Counted from the stretch's first letter, positions 9,510 to 17,855 are shown. The stretch: DNA of 40,045 nt from Candidatus Methanophagales archaeon (GCA_030612835.1 JAUWND010000005.1:1-40045), one strand, 5' to 3'. Notes: a model not told the origin generated them from the sequence alone. Numbers and translations: made by a program.

Positions 9510-9558
9510 TTTATTTTATTTTATTTCATTTCATTTCATTTTATTTTATTTCATTTCG
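9509..9558 (-). repeat. Pentanucleotide (AATAA/AATGA) array at the valS start
   Basis: Read on the minus strand, about ten tandem five-base units (AATGA or AATAA) run directly into the valS ATG, and the last unit supplies that ATG. The copies are uninterrupted apart from the G/A alternation. Such arrays can change length by slippage. Several units contain ATG, each followed by an early in-frame stop. Confidence 0.8.
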
Positions 9559-9627
9559 TTCTACCGATATGTATTGTATAGTTCATACTTTTTTTAAAAG
9601 GCTTTAGAGCATAAAATTAATATAAAT

Positions 9628-10071
9628 ATGATCCTGAAGATGAAACTAACGCAGATTGGGGTAATCCACACGCCGTATAAGACTCTGAGTGAATGCCCCC
9701 ACCAAACGTGCAAATCGGAACAGATTGCCGAGATCGAAGTCTATGACGACTACGTGGGTGGCTTAAAGGATGTAGAAGGTTTTTCGCATATCCTTATTCT
9801 ATACTGGCTGCATAAAGCAACGGGGTACTCGCTCCTTGTAAGAACGCCCTGGGATGCTAAACCACATGGCTTATTTACCACGAGGTCGCCAAGAAGACCA
9901 AATCCAATTGGTATCTCTGTTGTTGAGTTAATAGAAAGAAGAGGGCACATTCTGAGGATTAAAGGAATCGATGCAATTGATGGCTCCCCTTTGATAGATA
10001 TAAAACCCTATGTCCCGGAATTTAATGAAAAAGGGGCTGTGAAGATAGGCTGGCTTGAAGGGAAGGTTTAA
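9628..10071 (+). CDS. trmO: tRNA (N6-threonylcarbamoyladenosine37-N6)-methyltransferase TrmO
   Basis: 147 residues of the UPF0066/TsaA-like family. TrmO methylates t6A37 in certain threonine tRNAs using S-adenosylmethionine. Diagnostic segments are IGVIHTPYKT near the N-terminus, YDDYVGGLKDVEGFSHI (about 45-60), GLFTTRSPRRPNPIGISVVE (about 92-111) and AIDGSPLIDIKPYVP near the C-terminus. It forms a small beta-barrel dimer. The frame has ATGs at 9628 and 9640, and the second begins at MKLTQIG, which matches the usual family start. A T/A-rich TATA-like stretch at about 9591-9600 would give a leaderless transcript. It is divergent from valS. Confidence 0.9.
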   Translation: MILKMKLTQIGVIHTPYKTLSECPHQTCKSEQIAEIEVYDDYVGGLKDVEGFSHILILYWLHKATGYSLLVRTPWDAKPHGLFTTRSPRRPNPIGISVVELIERRGHILRIKGIDAIDGSPLIDIKPYVPEFNEKGAVKIGWLEGKV

Positions 10072-10164
10072 ATCTGAAAGTTTTATATTTAAATAGATAA
10101 GGGTGTTAAACTATTGAGGATATGAGTTTGAGATAGAAATAAAGGGGGTAAGAAAAAAGGGGAT

Positions 10165-10479
10165 ATGGAAGTAAGAAATGTTATATTCTCGGTTGTGATG
10201 GTCTTCTGCACTTTCGTGCTGACGTACAAATGGCTAAGCCGGTATGGGAATGACCCAGTGATTGTAACTTCTGCTGTGATACTAGCAGCAATGGTTGCAC
10301 TCTTGTTCTTAAGTGTAGATGAGAAATTAAAGAAGATAGAAGAGGAGATAAGCGAAAAGGAGCGGTCTTTACGGGTGAGTATGCAATCGGTGGAAGTGGA
10401 AGTGCGAGAGAAAGTAGACACTGCAACGAGGAAGATCGAAGATGTGAGAGAATCAATAGTGAAGCGAGGATATCGGTAA
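10165..10479 (+). CDS. Small membrane protein with coiled coil
   Basis: 104 residues; function unknown. Two hydrophobic helices (about residues 5-23 and 32-50) make a membrane hairpin, followed by a strongly charged helical segment (about 51-98, rich in Glu/Lys with heptad spacing) that should form a cytoplasmic coiled coil. A GGGGAT ribosome-binding-like stretch lies just before the ATG. The stop is only 8 bases from the next gene, so it is probably in an operon with the ACT-domain regulator. No recognised family beyond this layout. Confidence 0.6.
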   Translation: MEVRNVIFSVVMVFCTFVLTYKWLSRYGNDPVIVTSAVILAAMVALLFLSVDEKLKKIEEEISEKERSLRVSMQSVEVEVREKVDTATRKIEDVRESIVKRGYR

Positions 10480-10487
10480 GATGGAAA

Positions 10488-11000
10488 ATGTGGCAAGAAA
10501 TAATGGCGATGTTCGAGGGTTTACCATCGCAAAAGAAAGTTATCGAACTATTATTGGCAAGAGGTTTTCAGGTAACTCCTGAAGGTAAAGTTGCCTCGGG
10601 CGGGATTGATATACCACATACGCAGATAGCAAGTGAGATAGGTGTGGATAGGCGTGTAGTAGATATGACGGTGAAACGGATACAGAAGGAGCCCGTGTTG
10701 ACGAATGTATTCGAGAATATTCGCTCTATTGCGTTTCTTGTTGATGTCGCACCTTTGTTAGGGCTCAGCGTGGTTATAATCCATCCTATGAATGCGCGAG
10801 AATGTGGGATTCTTAGCGATGTCGCTATGGTGATAGCGAAACGAGGCTTTAGCATAAGACAGGCGGTTAGTGACGACCCTTATTTAACCGACGATCCGAA
10901 ACTCACGATTATTACCGATAAAAATATACCAGGTGAATTAATAGAAGAGATAGGGAAGCTAAAGAGTGTTAAAGGCGTGCAAATACATACGCCGTTATAA
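10488..11000 (+). CDS. ACT-domain regulator of amino acid metabolism (COG2150-like)
   Basis: 170 residues. The N-terminal half holds a helix-turn-helix-like segment (IASEIGVDRRVVDMTVKRI, about residues 46-65), and the C-terminal half (about 85-170) is an ACT-type ligand-binding fold containing GILSDVAMVIAKRGFSIRQA. This architecture fits the archaeal predicted regulator of amino acid metabolism. Beginning at MWQEIM fits my recollection of this family's usual N-terminus and supports the chosen ATG over the two inside ATGs shortly after. It follows the small membrane protein by 8 bases. Which amino acid it senses is not visible. Confidence 0.75.
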   Translation: MWQEIMAMFEGLPSQKKVIELLLARGFQVTPEGKVASGGIDIPHTQIASEIGVDRRVVDMTVKRIQKEPVLTNVFENIRSIAFLVDVAPLLGLSVVIIHPMNARECGILSDVAMVIAKRGFSIRQAVSDDPYLTDDPKLTIITDKNIPGELIEEIGKLKSVKGVQIHTPL

Positions 11001-11044
11001 GATAAGTATCGAATTTCAAATGCAGTGTAAGGTAATTAAGATGA

Positions 11045-11725
11045 AGCATAACAGAAAGGCGTGAACGGTGGCCAGAGGTTATTATTACCGGTGGCGGATG
11101 GACTGTGCTGGCCGGTCTGGAGGAAGTGGCACATCTACTTGCGGGAAAGGATGTAAATGTGTATGCGATGCCAGAGGGCACGATTTTCTATCCTTATGAG
11201 CCGGTTTTGCGTATTGAAGGCCGCTATTTGGAGTTTGCGAGATACGAAACGCCGTTACTTGGGTTCCTATGTCATGAATCCGGGATAGCAACGAAGGCGG
11301 CACGGATAAAGCTCCTTGCGGGAGATGTCCCGGTCATTTCATTCGGTACGAGACGGCAGCATCCGGCATTAGCGGCCATTATAGAGCGATGTGCATATCT
11401 TGGTGGTATGGATGGTGTGAGCAACGTTGCCGGTGCTGACAGGATAGGACTAGAAGCAACAGGGACAATGCCGCATTCTCTAATTATCTGTTTTGGCGAC
11501 CAGAAAGAGGCATGGGCGGCATTTGACGAAGTCATTGCGAAGAAAGTGCCACGAATATGCTTGTGCGACACTTATTATGACGAGAAGACGGAATCAATAT
11601 TGGCGGCAGAAGCGCTTGGCGAGTCTTTACATGCTGTCCGTTTAGATATAATAGAACGGGACGGCGAGCCATGTGCAAAGAGAGGTAAGCGAGGAAACGG
11701 GTGCAGGAGCAGTTAAAAGTCATTG
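11045..11725 (+). pseudogene. Nicotinate phosphoribosyltransferase, broken at both ends
   Basis: The frame at 11105-11716 encodes the core of an archaeal nicotinate phosphoribosyltransferase (NAD salvage): AGLEEVAHLL, YAMPEGTIFY, PVLRIEGRYLEFARYETPLL, SGIATKAARIKLLAG, GTMPHSLIICFGDQ and a VPRICLCDTYYDEKTES segment. The family normally has about 40-60 more N-terminal residues and about 150 more C-terminal residues, including the rest of the phosphate-binding barrel. Upstream the frame is open to 11045 but offers no ATG; GTG at 11105 is the only usable start and lies inside the domain. Near 11675 the family-like reading shifts frame (to REVSEETG) and stops at about 11725. I infer a decayed gene. 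The ACT regulator ends 44 bases upstream. Confidence 0.6.
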
Positions 11726-11760
11726 AGAGTGCACCTATCTCGTAATGTTTATTTCGGTCG

Positions 11761-11816
11761 TAATTGCAAAATGCAAATTTTGACTTTTGCAGTTTGCATT
11801 TTAAATTTTGCAATTT
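11761..11816. repeat. AT-rich inverted repeat between convergent genes
   Basis: AATTGCAAAAT at 11762-11772 is a perfect inverted match to 11805-11815, and the inner words ATGCAAA / TTTGCAT (11771-11777 and 11793-11799) pair as well, leaving a loop of about 15 bases. It lies between the nicotinate phosphoribosyltransferase relic and the convergent gene at 11838. It may work as a two-way terminator or be a small palindromic repeat. Confidence 0.55.
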
Positions 11817-11837
11817 AGTTGCCATTCATTGTATCAC

Positions 11838-12899
11838 CTACCCCTGTAATTCCGACAATTCTTCTATCTCTAACCGATCCAGGAGCAGATAAAAGAGTCT
11901 CTGTTTGAAATTTGAGTATGCCCCCTTATTCGGCACTACTATTGCTATCTTTCGTTCCGATAACCTTGGATAGGCAGCTTTAAAGACAGCACCCGTTTTC
12001 CCTAGCCATCTTGGCATTGCATCTGTTACAAAAACCACCGGAAAGTTCTTCCACTCCCGCGCCTCAAATCTCGATAAACTATCAATAATTACTATATGCA
12101 CTGTGTCGTGCTCTAAAAGCAGGTCACTTGTAAGAAATAGAAATGTGTCATCCATCTCGAACCCGCTGAAATATCCTGCCGTCTCCACTACTGTTTCGCT
12201 TTCTGGTATACCAAGAGTATCAGCAAGTCCTCGCCCTTTCATTCTCTCCCTTGCACCTCTTACAAGTTCTCCTATCTCCTTTTCAAGCTGTTTTTTCAGG
12301 GGCATATCTGCGAGTTCTTTCGCTTTCCACGCCCACATCCGCTCTTTTAATTCGCTTTTTTTCGCGTCACTCTGATACAAATCGAGGAATTCCGTTTCAT
12401 ACTTTTCGCCATATACGCAGATTCTATCTCTGATCAATCGCTCTTCTACGGACTGAAAGACAGCAGGAGAGAATATCTCAGAAATATCGGTTTTCAGTAT
12501 TTCATATTGCGAGGACCCAAGAAGGCCGTGCCTTCCCAGTTCCAAAAGTAAGTATAGCGCTTTTAGTGTCGCTTTATCCTCTTCTTCTACCGCTTTTTCA
12601 AAATAGGCCAATAAATCGCCGGGCTGCGGTGAATATTCCGCGGCTAAATCATTGAAAATATCTTCATAGCCGGCCAAGCAAAGATATGCATCATGTGCCC
12701 CTATTTTCAGTATCTGTTTCTGTCTAAGCAATTTTAACAGATCCTTGCCGTCTTTTCCAGTCAGTGCATTGAAGTTCTTCACAAGCGCTTCTTCTGTTGT
12801 ACATCCATCCATAATATGAAATAGCCCTATCAGTGTCTTCACATCCTCATTTTCCTTCACCAAACTCAAAATAGTGTTTTTATATTCTTCAAGAAGCAT
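11838..12899 (-). CDS. Unknown protein overlapping ftsY
   Basis: 353 residues; no family recognised. The N-terminal third is helical with a possible winged-helix (DGCTTEEALVKNFNALTG then KDLLKLLRQKQILKIG). The middle is helical and charged (about 160-230). The last ~110 residues alternate beta strands and helices (FLFLTSDLLL, VHIVIIDSLS, FPVVFVTDA, IAIVVPNKG), which looks like a Rossmann-type or nuclease-like fold, although no catalytic motif is obvious. Its start lies 11 bases inside ftsY, so translation is probably coupled. That suggests a role near signal-recognition-particle targeting, but this is inference only. Confidence 0.6.
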   Translation of the reverse strand: MLLEEYKNTILSLVKENEDVKTLIGLFHIMDGCTTEEALVKNFNALTGKDGKDLLKLLRQKQILKIGAHDAYLCLAGYEDIFNDLAAEYSPQPGDLLAYFEKAVEEEDKATLKALYLLLELGRHGLLGSSQYEILKTDISEIFSPAVFQSVEERLIRDRICVYGEKYETEFLDLYQSDAKKSELKERMWAWKAKELADMPLKKQLEKEIGELVRGARERMKGRGLADTLGIPESETVVETAGYFSGFEMDDTFLFLTSDLLLEHDTVHIVIIDSLSRFEAREWKNFPVVFVTDAMPRWLGKTGAVFKAAYPRLSERKIAIVVPNKGAYSNFKQRLFYLLLDRLEIEELSELQG

Positions 12900-13941
12900 T
12901 TCTTCTCTCTCCTCCGTTTTTGCCTAATAACCTATCTACGAGCCATACTGCATCAAACTCCACTAAATCATCATAATCTTGACCTTTACCCAGGAACAGA
13001 ATGGGTTTGGATGTAGAATGAGCGATTGAAATAGCTGTTCCGCCTTTCGCATCCACGTCCACCTTTGTCAATATTGCGGCATCTATACCTATATCTTCGT
13101 TAAACTTCTTCGCCCTTTCTACCGCATCGTTACCTGCAACCGCTTCATCCACAAATAGCACCATGTCCGGCTTGGCCACGCGGCAGATCTTCTTTAACTG
13201 CTCCATAAGATTTATGGATGTGTGCATCCTTCCTGCGGTATCTGCCAGAACCACATCTATCCCATTTGCGCTTGCATATTTATTCGCGTCATATACAACT
13301 GCTGCTGGGTCTGAACCATATTGGTGCTTAATCACTTTTAGCCCCAGATTCGATGCATGTATCTCTATCTGTTCTGCTGCCCCAGCCCTATATGTATCGG
13401 CAGCCGCAATCACCACTGAATGGCCGGTACCAAGTAATTTCTTCGCCACTTTCGCTATACTCGTGGTCTTACCCGTGCCATTCACACCCACAAAAACGAT
13501 AGTTATGGGTTTTTTGCCCTTATCTACAAACGCATCAAAATCAAGTTCAGAATCAGCGGAAAAGACATTTAATAGCGCATTCCTTATCGCTTCTTCCACT
13601 AATCTCTCTGTATCTGCACCCCATTTCCGTCTCTTACCTACTAATTCGCGTTTCACACTAACTTTTATCTCCTCGGCTACTGAGAACGCAACATCGCTCT
13701 CCAATAAAGCCAGCTCCAGCCCTTCCAGCGGCTTTTCCAAATCCTTCTCATCCAAAATAGTCTCGCGATCTAATATCGCCTTACCTTTCTCCTTTAGCTT
13801 CGTCCCAATACCCTTTGTTACTTCCTCTTCTACTTCCTCTACCTTTTCTTCCTCTAGCTCTTCGCTCTCATCCTTCGCCTTTATCCGCACCACTACGTTT
13901 TCGCGAAATTCGCCAATCTTCTTCCTCAGCCCGTCAAACAT
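12889..13941 (-). CDS. ftsY: Signal recognition particle receptor FtsY
   Basis: 350 residues. FtsY is the membrane-associated SRP receptor; its GTPase pairs with that of SRP54 to hand ribosome-nascent chains to the Sec channel. An acidic/charged A-region (about 22-60) precedes the NG domain. The GTPase motifs are GVNGTGKTT (152-160), DTYRAGAAEQ (182-191), DTAGR (234-238) and TKVD (292-295), with GGTAISIAH after. The gene lies between prefoldin alpha upstream and an overlapping unknown gene downstream, all on the minus strand, which suggests one transcript. Confidence 0.95.
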   Translation of the reverse strand: MFDGLRKKIGEFRENVVVRIKAKDESEELEEEKVEEVEEEVTKGIGTKLKEKGKAILDRETILDEKDLEKPLEGLELALLESDVAFSVAEEIKVSVKRELVGKRRKWGADTERLVEEAIRNALLNVFSADSELDFDAFVDKGKKPITIVFVGVNGTGKTTSIAKVAKKLLGTGHSVVIAAADTYRAGAAEQIEIHASNLGLKVIKHQYGSDPAAVVYDANKYASANGIDVVLADTAGRMHTSINLMEQLKKICRVAKPDMVLFVDEAVAGNDAVERAKKFNEDIGIDAAILTKVDVDAKGGTAISIAHSTSKPILFLGKGQDYDDLVEFDAVWLVDRLLGKNGGERRNAS

Positions 13942-13998
13942 TTTTGCTCGCTTTTACTTTCGCCCTTCTCCCTTCTCCCTTCTTATTCTCTCTCAAGT

Positions 13999-14469
13999 CT
14001 AACCTTGCCCGCCCGGTCCGGAAGTGAGTTCTTGCAATCTTGCCTGTAATTTCTGCGCCTCTTGCTCCATTTTTTGCAGTGCACCCGCCATCTCACGCTG
14101 TGTACCCTCTAATTGAGTCTTCTTTTCTGTGAGAAAGACAATCGAAGAATCCGGGTCTTTTTCGGCACTTATTCCACCACCTATTGGGACTAAAATCGTA
14201 TCTATATTGCTGACTGAGACATAGATCAACGAGTTCGCACCTATAGGTACCATAAGCTCGTCCCCCACTTTCAGATTTTTCAACTGTTTTATCGTCTCTA
14301 TCGCCTTATCATGCTCAGCTAATGCCTGCCCAACAAAGGACAATTCCTGTGTTATTGTCTCCGCCTGTGCCTGATACTGTCGCAATTGTAAAAGCAAAGA
14401 TTGCGCCTCCGCCTGCATCTCTTGCTCCTTCTCAGTTACCCCTCTCGCTCTTTCCTCCATTTCTATCAC
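13999..14469 (-). CDS. pfdA: Prefoldin subunit alpha
   Basis: 156 residues with two long terminal coiled-coil helices (about 5-60 and 105-150) around a beta-hairpin region holding LKVGDELMVPIGANSLIYV and ILVPIGGGISAEKD. This is the alpha subunit of the archaeal hexameric prefoldin, which captures unfolded chains and passes them to the thermosome. The C-terminus is a short Gly-rich tail. The stop codon is TAG. It precedes ftsY by 57 bases on the same strand, a neighbourhood I recall from other archaea. Confidence 0.9.
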   Translation of the reverse strand: MIEMEERARGVTEKEQEMQAEAQSLLLQLRQYQAQAETITQELSFVGQALAEHDKAIETIKQLKNLKVGDELMVPIGANSLIYVSVSNIDTILVPIGGGISAEKDPDSSIVFLTEKKTQLEGTQREMAGALQKMEQEAQKLQARLQELTSGPGGQG

Positions 14470-14509
14470 CTACAAGATTTATTACTTCTTTCATCCATAT
14501 AAGAGAATA
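14470..14509. promoter_or_regulatory. Very short divergent promoter region
   Basis: Only 40 bases separate the prefoldin alpha start (minus) from the phosphomevalonate dehydratase start (plus). A plus-strand TATA-like ATTTATTA sits near 14478-14485, and a minus-strand TATA-like CTTATATG near 14496-14503. Each is roughly 25-30 bases before the opposite gene, so the two promoters must overlap and both leaders must be very short. Inferred from spacing only. Confidence 0.45.
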
Positions 14510-14914
14510 ATGAAGATAAAGGGCAGGAGTATTTCAAAGGGTACAGCCAAAGGGAAAGTATTATTATCAAAGCAAAAGATCTCCTTCCTCGGTGCTGTGG
14601 ACCCTCTCACGGGCATCATCGTAGATAAGTCACTGGACATCTATGGTAAGAACATAACGAATCGCATTTTGATATTCCCGGGCGGGAAAGGCTCAACTGT
14701 TGGCTCTTATGTCATATACCAGCTCAAAAAGCACGGTAAGAGCCCGTGTGCCATGATTAATCGCCGTTCCGATACAATAGTGGCTGTTGGTGCGATCATA
14801 GCAGAGATACCCGTGGTTGACTCGCTTGAAATTGACCCGATCGAAGCTGAGCAGATAAAGGATGACATGGAGGTGCTTGTGAATGGAACCGAAGGCTATA
14901 TCGAATTACCATGA
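14510..14914 (+). CDS. Phosphomevalonate dehydratase, small subunit (aconitase-X swivel domain)
   Basis: 134 residues of the DUF126 / aconitase-X swivel family. With a large AcnX subunit (not in this window) it dehydrates mevalonate 5-phosphate to trans-anhydromevalonate 5-phosphate in the archaeal mevalonate pathway for isoprenoid lipids. Seen are GRSISKGTAKGKVLLSKQ at the N-terminus, the core block FPGGKGSTVGSYVIYQL (about 63-79), with the serine expected in the active site, and AIIAEIPVVDSL (about 104-115). The coding end overlaps taw1 by 32 bases in another frame, so the two are probably coupled. Confidence 0.9.
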   Translation: MKIKGRSISKGTAKGKVLLSKQKISFLGAVDPLTGIIVDKSLDIYGKNITNRILIFPGGKGSTVGSYVIYQLKKHGKSPCAMINRRSDTIVAVGAIIAEIPVVDSLEIDPIEAEQIKDDMEVLVNGTEGYIELP

Positions 14915-15842
14915 GGCGACATTGGAAAAACAGGGATACCATTTTGTAGCTCCACACAAGCACAGTGCGGTGAAAACATGTTTATGGTTAAGACGGTCCA
15001 TTAGAGCGGAGGGAAACTGCTATAAGGGCAAATTTTACGGTATTAGTGCGCATAGATGTGTCCAGATGACGCCTTCTATCTTCTGCAACCAGAGATGTAT
15101 CCATTGCTGGCGCCCTCTTGAGGCGTTTAACATGGAGGAGGAGGCTGTTGCATGGGATACTCCTTTAGAGATAGTCGAAGGCTGTATGAAAGAGCAACGG
15201 CGGCTCATTTCCGGATTCAAAGGCTCGTCTAAGACCAGCAAGGCCGCATTTGCAGAGGCCGAAGAGCCTAAACATGCTGCCATCTCGCTCATTGGCGAGC
15301 CTACATTGTATCCACATTTACAGGAGCTTATACAGGAATTCCATTCGCACGGGATGACCACTTTTGTGGTGACAAACGGCACGAAGCCCGCTGTGCTGTG
15401 CGAGATACACCCGTCTCAATTGTATATATCTCTGAATGCACCCGATGAAGCGATTTACAAAAGGGTCGCACATGCAGACTATTGGGCTCAGATACAGGAA
15501 TCGCTGGAAGTGATGAAACTGATGAAAGAGAGAACGGTGATAAGAATAACCGCTATGGCAGGGACGAATATGGTAGATCCTGGAGGCTATGCGGAATTGT
15601 TAGAAACAGCAAATCCCGATTTCGTCGAGGTGAAGGCATACATGCACATCGGGTATTCAAGAAAGCGATTGAGTAGGGCGGTTATGCCCTCACATACAGA
15701 AGTGAAAGAATTTGCAGGTGATATTGCAGAGCACTTGACTGCCTCATGCTGTAACTATAAGATTGTAGATGAATCGGAGATAAGTCGAGTGGTTCTTATA
15801 TCAAACCTTTCTTCAGAAGTGAAAGCATTGCCAAAGCTATGA
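14883..15842 (+). CDS. taw1: tRNA 4-demethylwyosine synthase Taw1/TYW1
   Basis: 319 residues, radical-SAM enzyme that condenses N1-methylguanosine 37 of tRNA-Phe with pyruvate carbons to make the tricyclic 4-demethylwyosine core. The radical-SAM cluster cysteines C68, C72 and C75 (IFCNQRCIHCW) are present. The three extra cysteines that hold the second iron-sulfur cluster are C33, C46 and C59. SLIGEPTLYPHL and FVVTNGTKP are the usual SAM- and substrate-contact segments. The proposed ATG lies inside the previous gene; a later start is possible but must precede C33. No flavodoxin domain, as expected for archaea. Confidence 0.93.
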   Translation: MEPKAISNYHEATLEKQGYHFVAPHKHSAVKTCLWLRRSIRAEGNCYKGKFYGISAHRCVQMTPSIFCNQRCIHCWRPLEAFNMEEEAVAWDTPLEIVEGCMKEQRRLISGFKGSSKTSKAAFAEAEEPKHAAISLIGEPTLYPHLQELIQEFHSHGMTTFVVTNGTKPAVLCEIHPSQLYISLNAPDEAIYKRVAHADYWAQIQESLEVMKLMKERTVIRITAMAGTNMVDPGGYAELLETANPDFVEVKAYMHIGYSRKRLSRAVMPSHTEVKEFAGDIAEHLTASCCNYKIVDESEISRVVLISNLSSEVKALPKL

Positions 15843-15879
15843 AGTCTTCTTTTCTTTATTTAAATCGTCGTCTCTCTGG

Positions 15880-16407
15880 TCATTCCTGCACATGCTTCAT
15901 TATATGCGCGATCTCAGGCATGATTATCGAAGTTATGGCTAATCTAACAGCATTTGGCGAGCCGGGAAGGCAGAAAATCGCCTTCTGGGCTATCACACCG
16001 GCAATTGCACGGCTCAATACCGCTGCGGTACCAACTTCATCATAACTTATCAACCGGAAGAGCTCGCCAAAGCCTGAAATCTCTTTCTTCAAGAGCATTG
16101 ATACAACTTCTATTGTAATATCGTTCTTTGTCAATCCCGTACCGCCGGAGGTGATGATGAATTCGGCATCGGAATTCAAAGCTTTTGTTACGCCTTCGTG
16201 TATTTTGTCTTCCTCATCAGGCACTATGGTATAATAAACGACCTCATGACCGTTTCCGGTCACAATCTCTTTTGCTATTTCGCCTGATAAGTCCGCGACG
16301 TCCGTTTCTCCTTCTTCCTTCTTCCAGTATTTGGAAGTGCTTATCGTAATTATAGCACATTTGTATTGCTTCTTCGCACCTCTTTTATGCTTTGCTGGCG
16401 TCGACAT
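15880..16407 (-). CDS. moaB: Molybdenum cofactor biosynthesis protein MoaB
   Basis: 175 residues from the ATG at 16407. MoaB/MogA-family proteins adenylate molybdopterin before metal insertion. Visible are YKCAIITISTSKY at the start of the fold, IITSGGTGLTKNDITIE (the GTG loop), ISYDEVGTAAVLSRAIAGV and FCLPGSPNAVRLA, all family hallmarks. The frame continues upstream to 16482, but those 25 residues (MRPRRFLKIL onward) have unusual composition and overlap a different reading frame, so I prefer the start MSTPAKHK. Convergent with taw1. Together with moaC it would supply the pterin cofactor of formylmethanofuran dehydrogenase. Confidence 0.88.
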   Translation of the reverse strand: MSTPAKHKRGAKKQYKCAIITISTSKYWKKEEGETDVADLSGEIAKEIVTGNGHEVVYYTIVPDEEDKIHEGVTKALNSDAEFIITSGGTGLTKNDITIEVVSMLLKKEISGFGELFRLISYDEVGTAAVLSRAIAGVIAQKAIFCLPGSPNAVRLAITSIIMPEIAHIMKHVQE

Positions 16408-16482
16408 TTTTTTTAACGTTTTATTACTATTCTGAATAATCCTGTTCAATCTCAAGATTTTCAAGAACCGCCTTGGCCTCAT

Positions 16483-16812
16483 CTATGATTTTATTAAAAT
16501 GTCTTCTAATCTCATTTTCCATTCTTCCAATTCTTTCTCCCAGTATTCCCATCCAATCATATCTTCTTCCCAATTCGGACTCTTCTTTTCGATTGCTTTT
16601 AAACCGTCCTCAATTGAAACTTTTGTGATAAATTCTGCGTAATTACAATCGTATTTCCTCTCAAATTCTTCAATTTCCCGCTTTGATTTTTCAATTCTCC
16701 CCACACATTTATCTATCAAATATTTCCGTATTGCGTCTTCAACCGCAGTGTCAGCACAACCTAAAGAGTTTAAAATTTCCAAATAGTCTTTTTTGATAGT
16801 AATTGCTGCCAT
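16483..16812 (-). CDS. Antitoxin-like small protein
   Basis: 109 residues, acidic and helical, with an N-terminal ITIKKDYLEILNSLG segment like the DNA-binding start of antitoxin proteins and a Trp/Glu-rich tail (NWEEDMIGWEYWEKELEEW). It resembles antitoxins paired with small archaeal toxins, but no intact toxin follows. Right after the stop another frame stays open to about 16427 for some 22 codons (beginning near NKIIDEAKAVLENLEI), which could be the scrap of a partner or a frameshifted tail. It lies upstream of moaB. I hold the antitoxin call only loosely. Confidence 0.5.
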   Translation of the reverse strand: MAAITIKKDYLEILNSLGCADTAVEDAIRKYLIDKCVGRIEKSKREIEEFERKYDCNYAEFITKVSIEDGLKAIEKKSPNWEEDMIGWEYWEKELEEWKMRLEDILIKS

Positions 16813-16919
16813 TCTTTCATCCCTCTCAAATGTTAGATTTAGTATAATGATACTTTATTATTTTCCCGCTTAAACTTAAATAATATATCACCATCACTTC
16901 AAATGCAGGTGTTTCAATA

Positions 16920-17855
16920 ATGGCGACTATAACCGGAAAAGTACTTCGAATACTAGCTTTTAACTCTGCGGATGAAACTAAAGAAGTCGTTGATCTCATA
17001 ATAGCCGATGAATACGATTATACACGGGTATCACTATGGGATGACAAAGCCGAACTTGTGCGCCGTGGCGAGCTAAAAGCAGGCGATGTGTTAAGAATAG
17101 AGAACGCTTCTGAAGCTAGGGGTGAGAAAAGGGGAAATGCAGGTAAAAACGCGCGAATTACTAAACTTGCTACGGACATCCATGCGTTAAGTCATGCTAA
17201 ATCATCGAACCTTACCGTACTCGCAGTTGCGAGACCAGAGAAGGGGCAAGTCTGCATCGCGGGCATAGACAAAAACGGCGAATGGATAAGACCACAAGGC
17301 GTTTATGAAACTGACGTTTTCGGTTCTGGAAGCGAAAAATTCAAAACTCTTTGCATCTCGAAAGTATATGTTGATGCGTGGAGAGGAAGACGTCCACGAA
17401 AAGAGGATCGTTTTTTTGTCTTTTGTGACGGTCCGGCGCGTGAATTAAACGCGGAAAAGAGACGTGAATTCTTGGATCGTAATACTGACGAGTCCGTAGA
17501 TGCAGTATTTAAACGAGGGCGGAGTTTGGGATTGATAAAGCCGCGCATATTGCAAGTTTATGAAGAGAGAAAGAAGAAGAAGGGCCAGAAGAGCCATGAG
17601 CTATACATCCGTTTCAACTTCAAAGACGCTTCCGGCAGGGTATACCGAAGATGGTCATGCAGATGCAGTGACTTTTACAATTCCTGGAACGAATTGAAGA
17701 GGACGCATCGCTGGACTTATGGATGGCGAATGCTTAGATATTTGAGGAAGAATGACACTTATCTTGCTATCGGGCTTACGTATACAGATTACGGCAGTAA
17801 CCGGCTGGAATATGGTACGTATCCGATGATCGTTGGTGTGCATGTATTAGCGTAA
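16920..17855 (+). CDS. OB-fold protein: RPA-like OB plus dual-OB domain
   Basis: 311 residues. Residues 1-90 resemble an archaeal replication-protein-A type OB-fold (ATITGKVLRI, TRVSLWDDKAELVRRGELK, GDVLRIENA). Residues about 105-311 match the dual-OB-type domain (ARPEKGQVCIAGIDKNGEWI, then YGWRMLRYLRKND and IGLTYTDYG). Such proteins likely bind single-stranded nucleic acid; the role is not established. A TATA-like TAAATAATATATC about 30 bases upstream suggests a very short leader. Its end nearly touches convergent cfbD, with a shared palindrome between. Confidence 0.6.
   Translation: MATITGKVLRILAFNSADETKEVVDLIIADEYDYTRVSLWDDKAELVRRGELKAGDVLRIENASEARGEKRGNAGKNARITKLATDIHALSHAKSSNLTVLAVARPEKGQVCIAGIDKNGEWIRPQGVYETDVFGSGSEKFKTLCISKVYVDAWRGRRPRKEDRFFVFCDGPARELNAEKRREFLDRNTDESVDAVFKRGRSLGLIKPRILQVYEERKKKKGQKSHELYIRFNFKDASGRVYRRWSCRCSDFYNSWNELKRTHRWTYGWRMLRYLRKNDTYLAIGLTYTDYGSNRLEYGTYPMIVGVHVLA

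Noticed and set aside
13163-14002. Long plus-strand frame antisense to ftsY
   Set aside because: Ser/Phe-rich shadow of the charged ftsY reading frame; ftsY has full GTPase motifs.
16408-16482. 25-residue N-terminal extension of MoaB
   Set aside because: It has unusual composition and overlaps another frame that reads as a relic; the start at 16407 matches the family.
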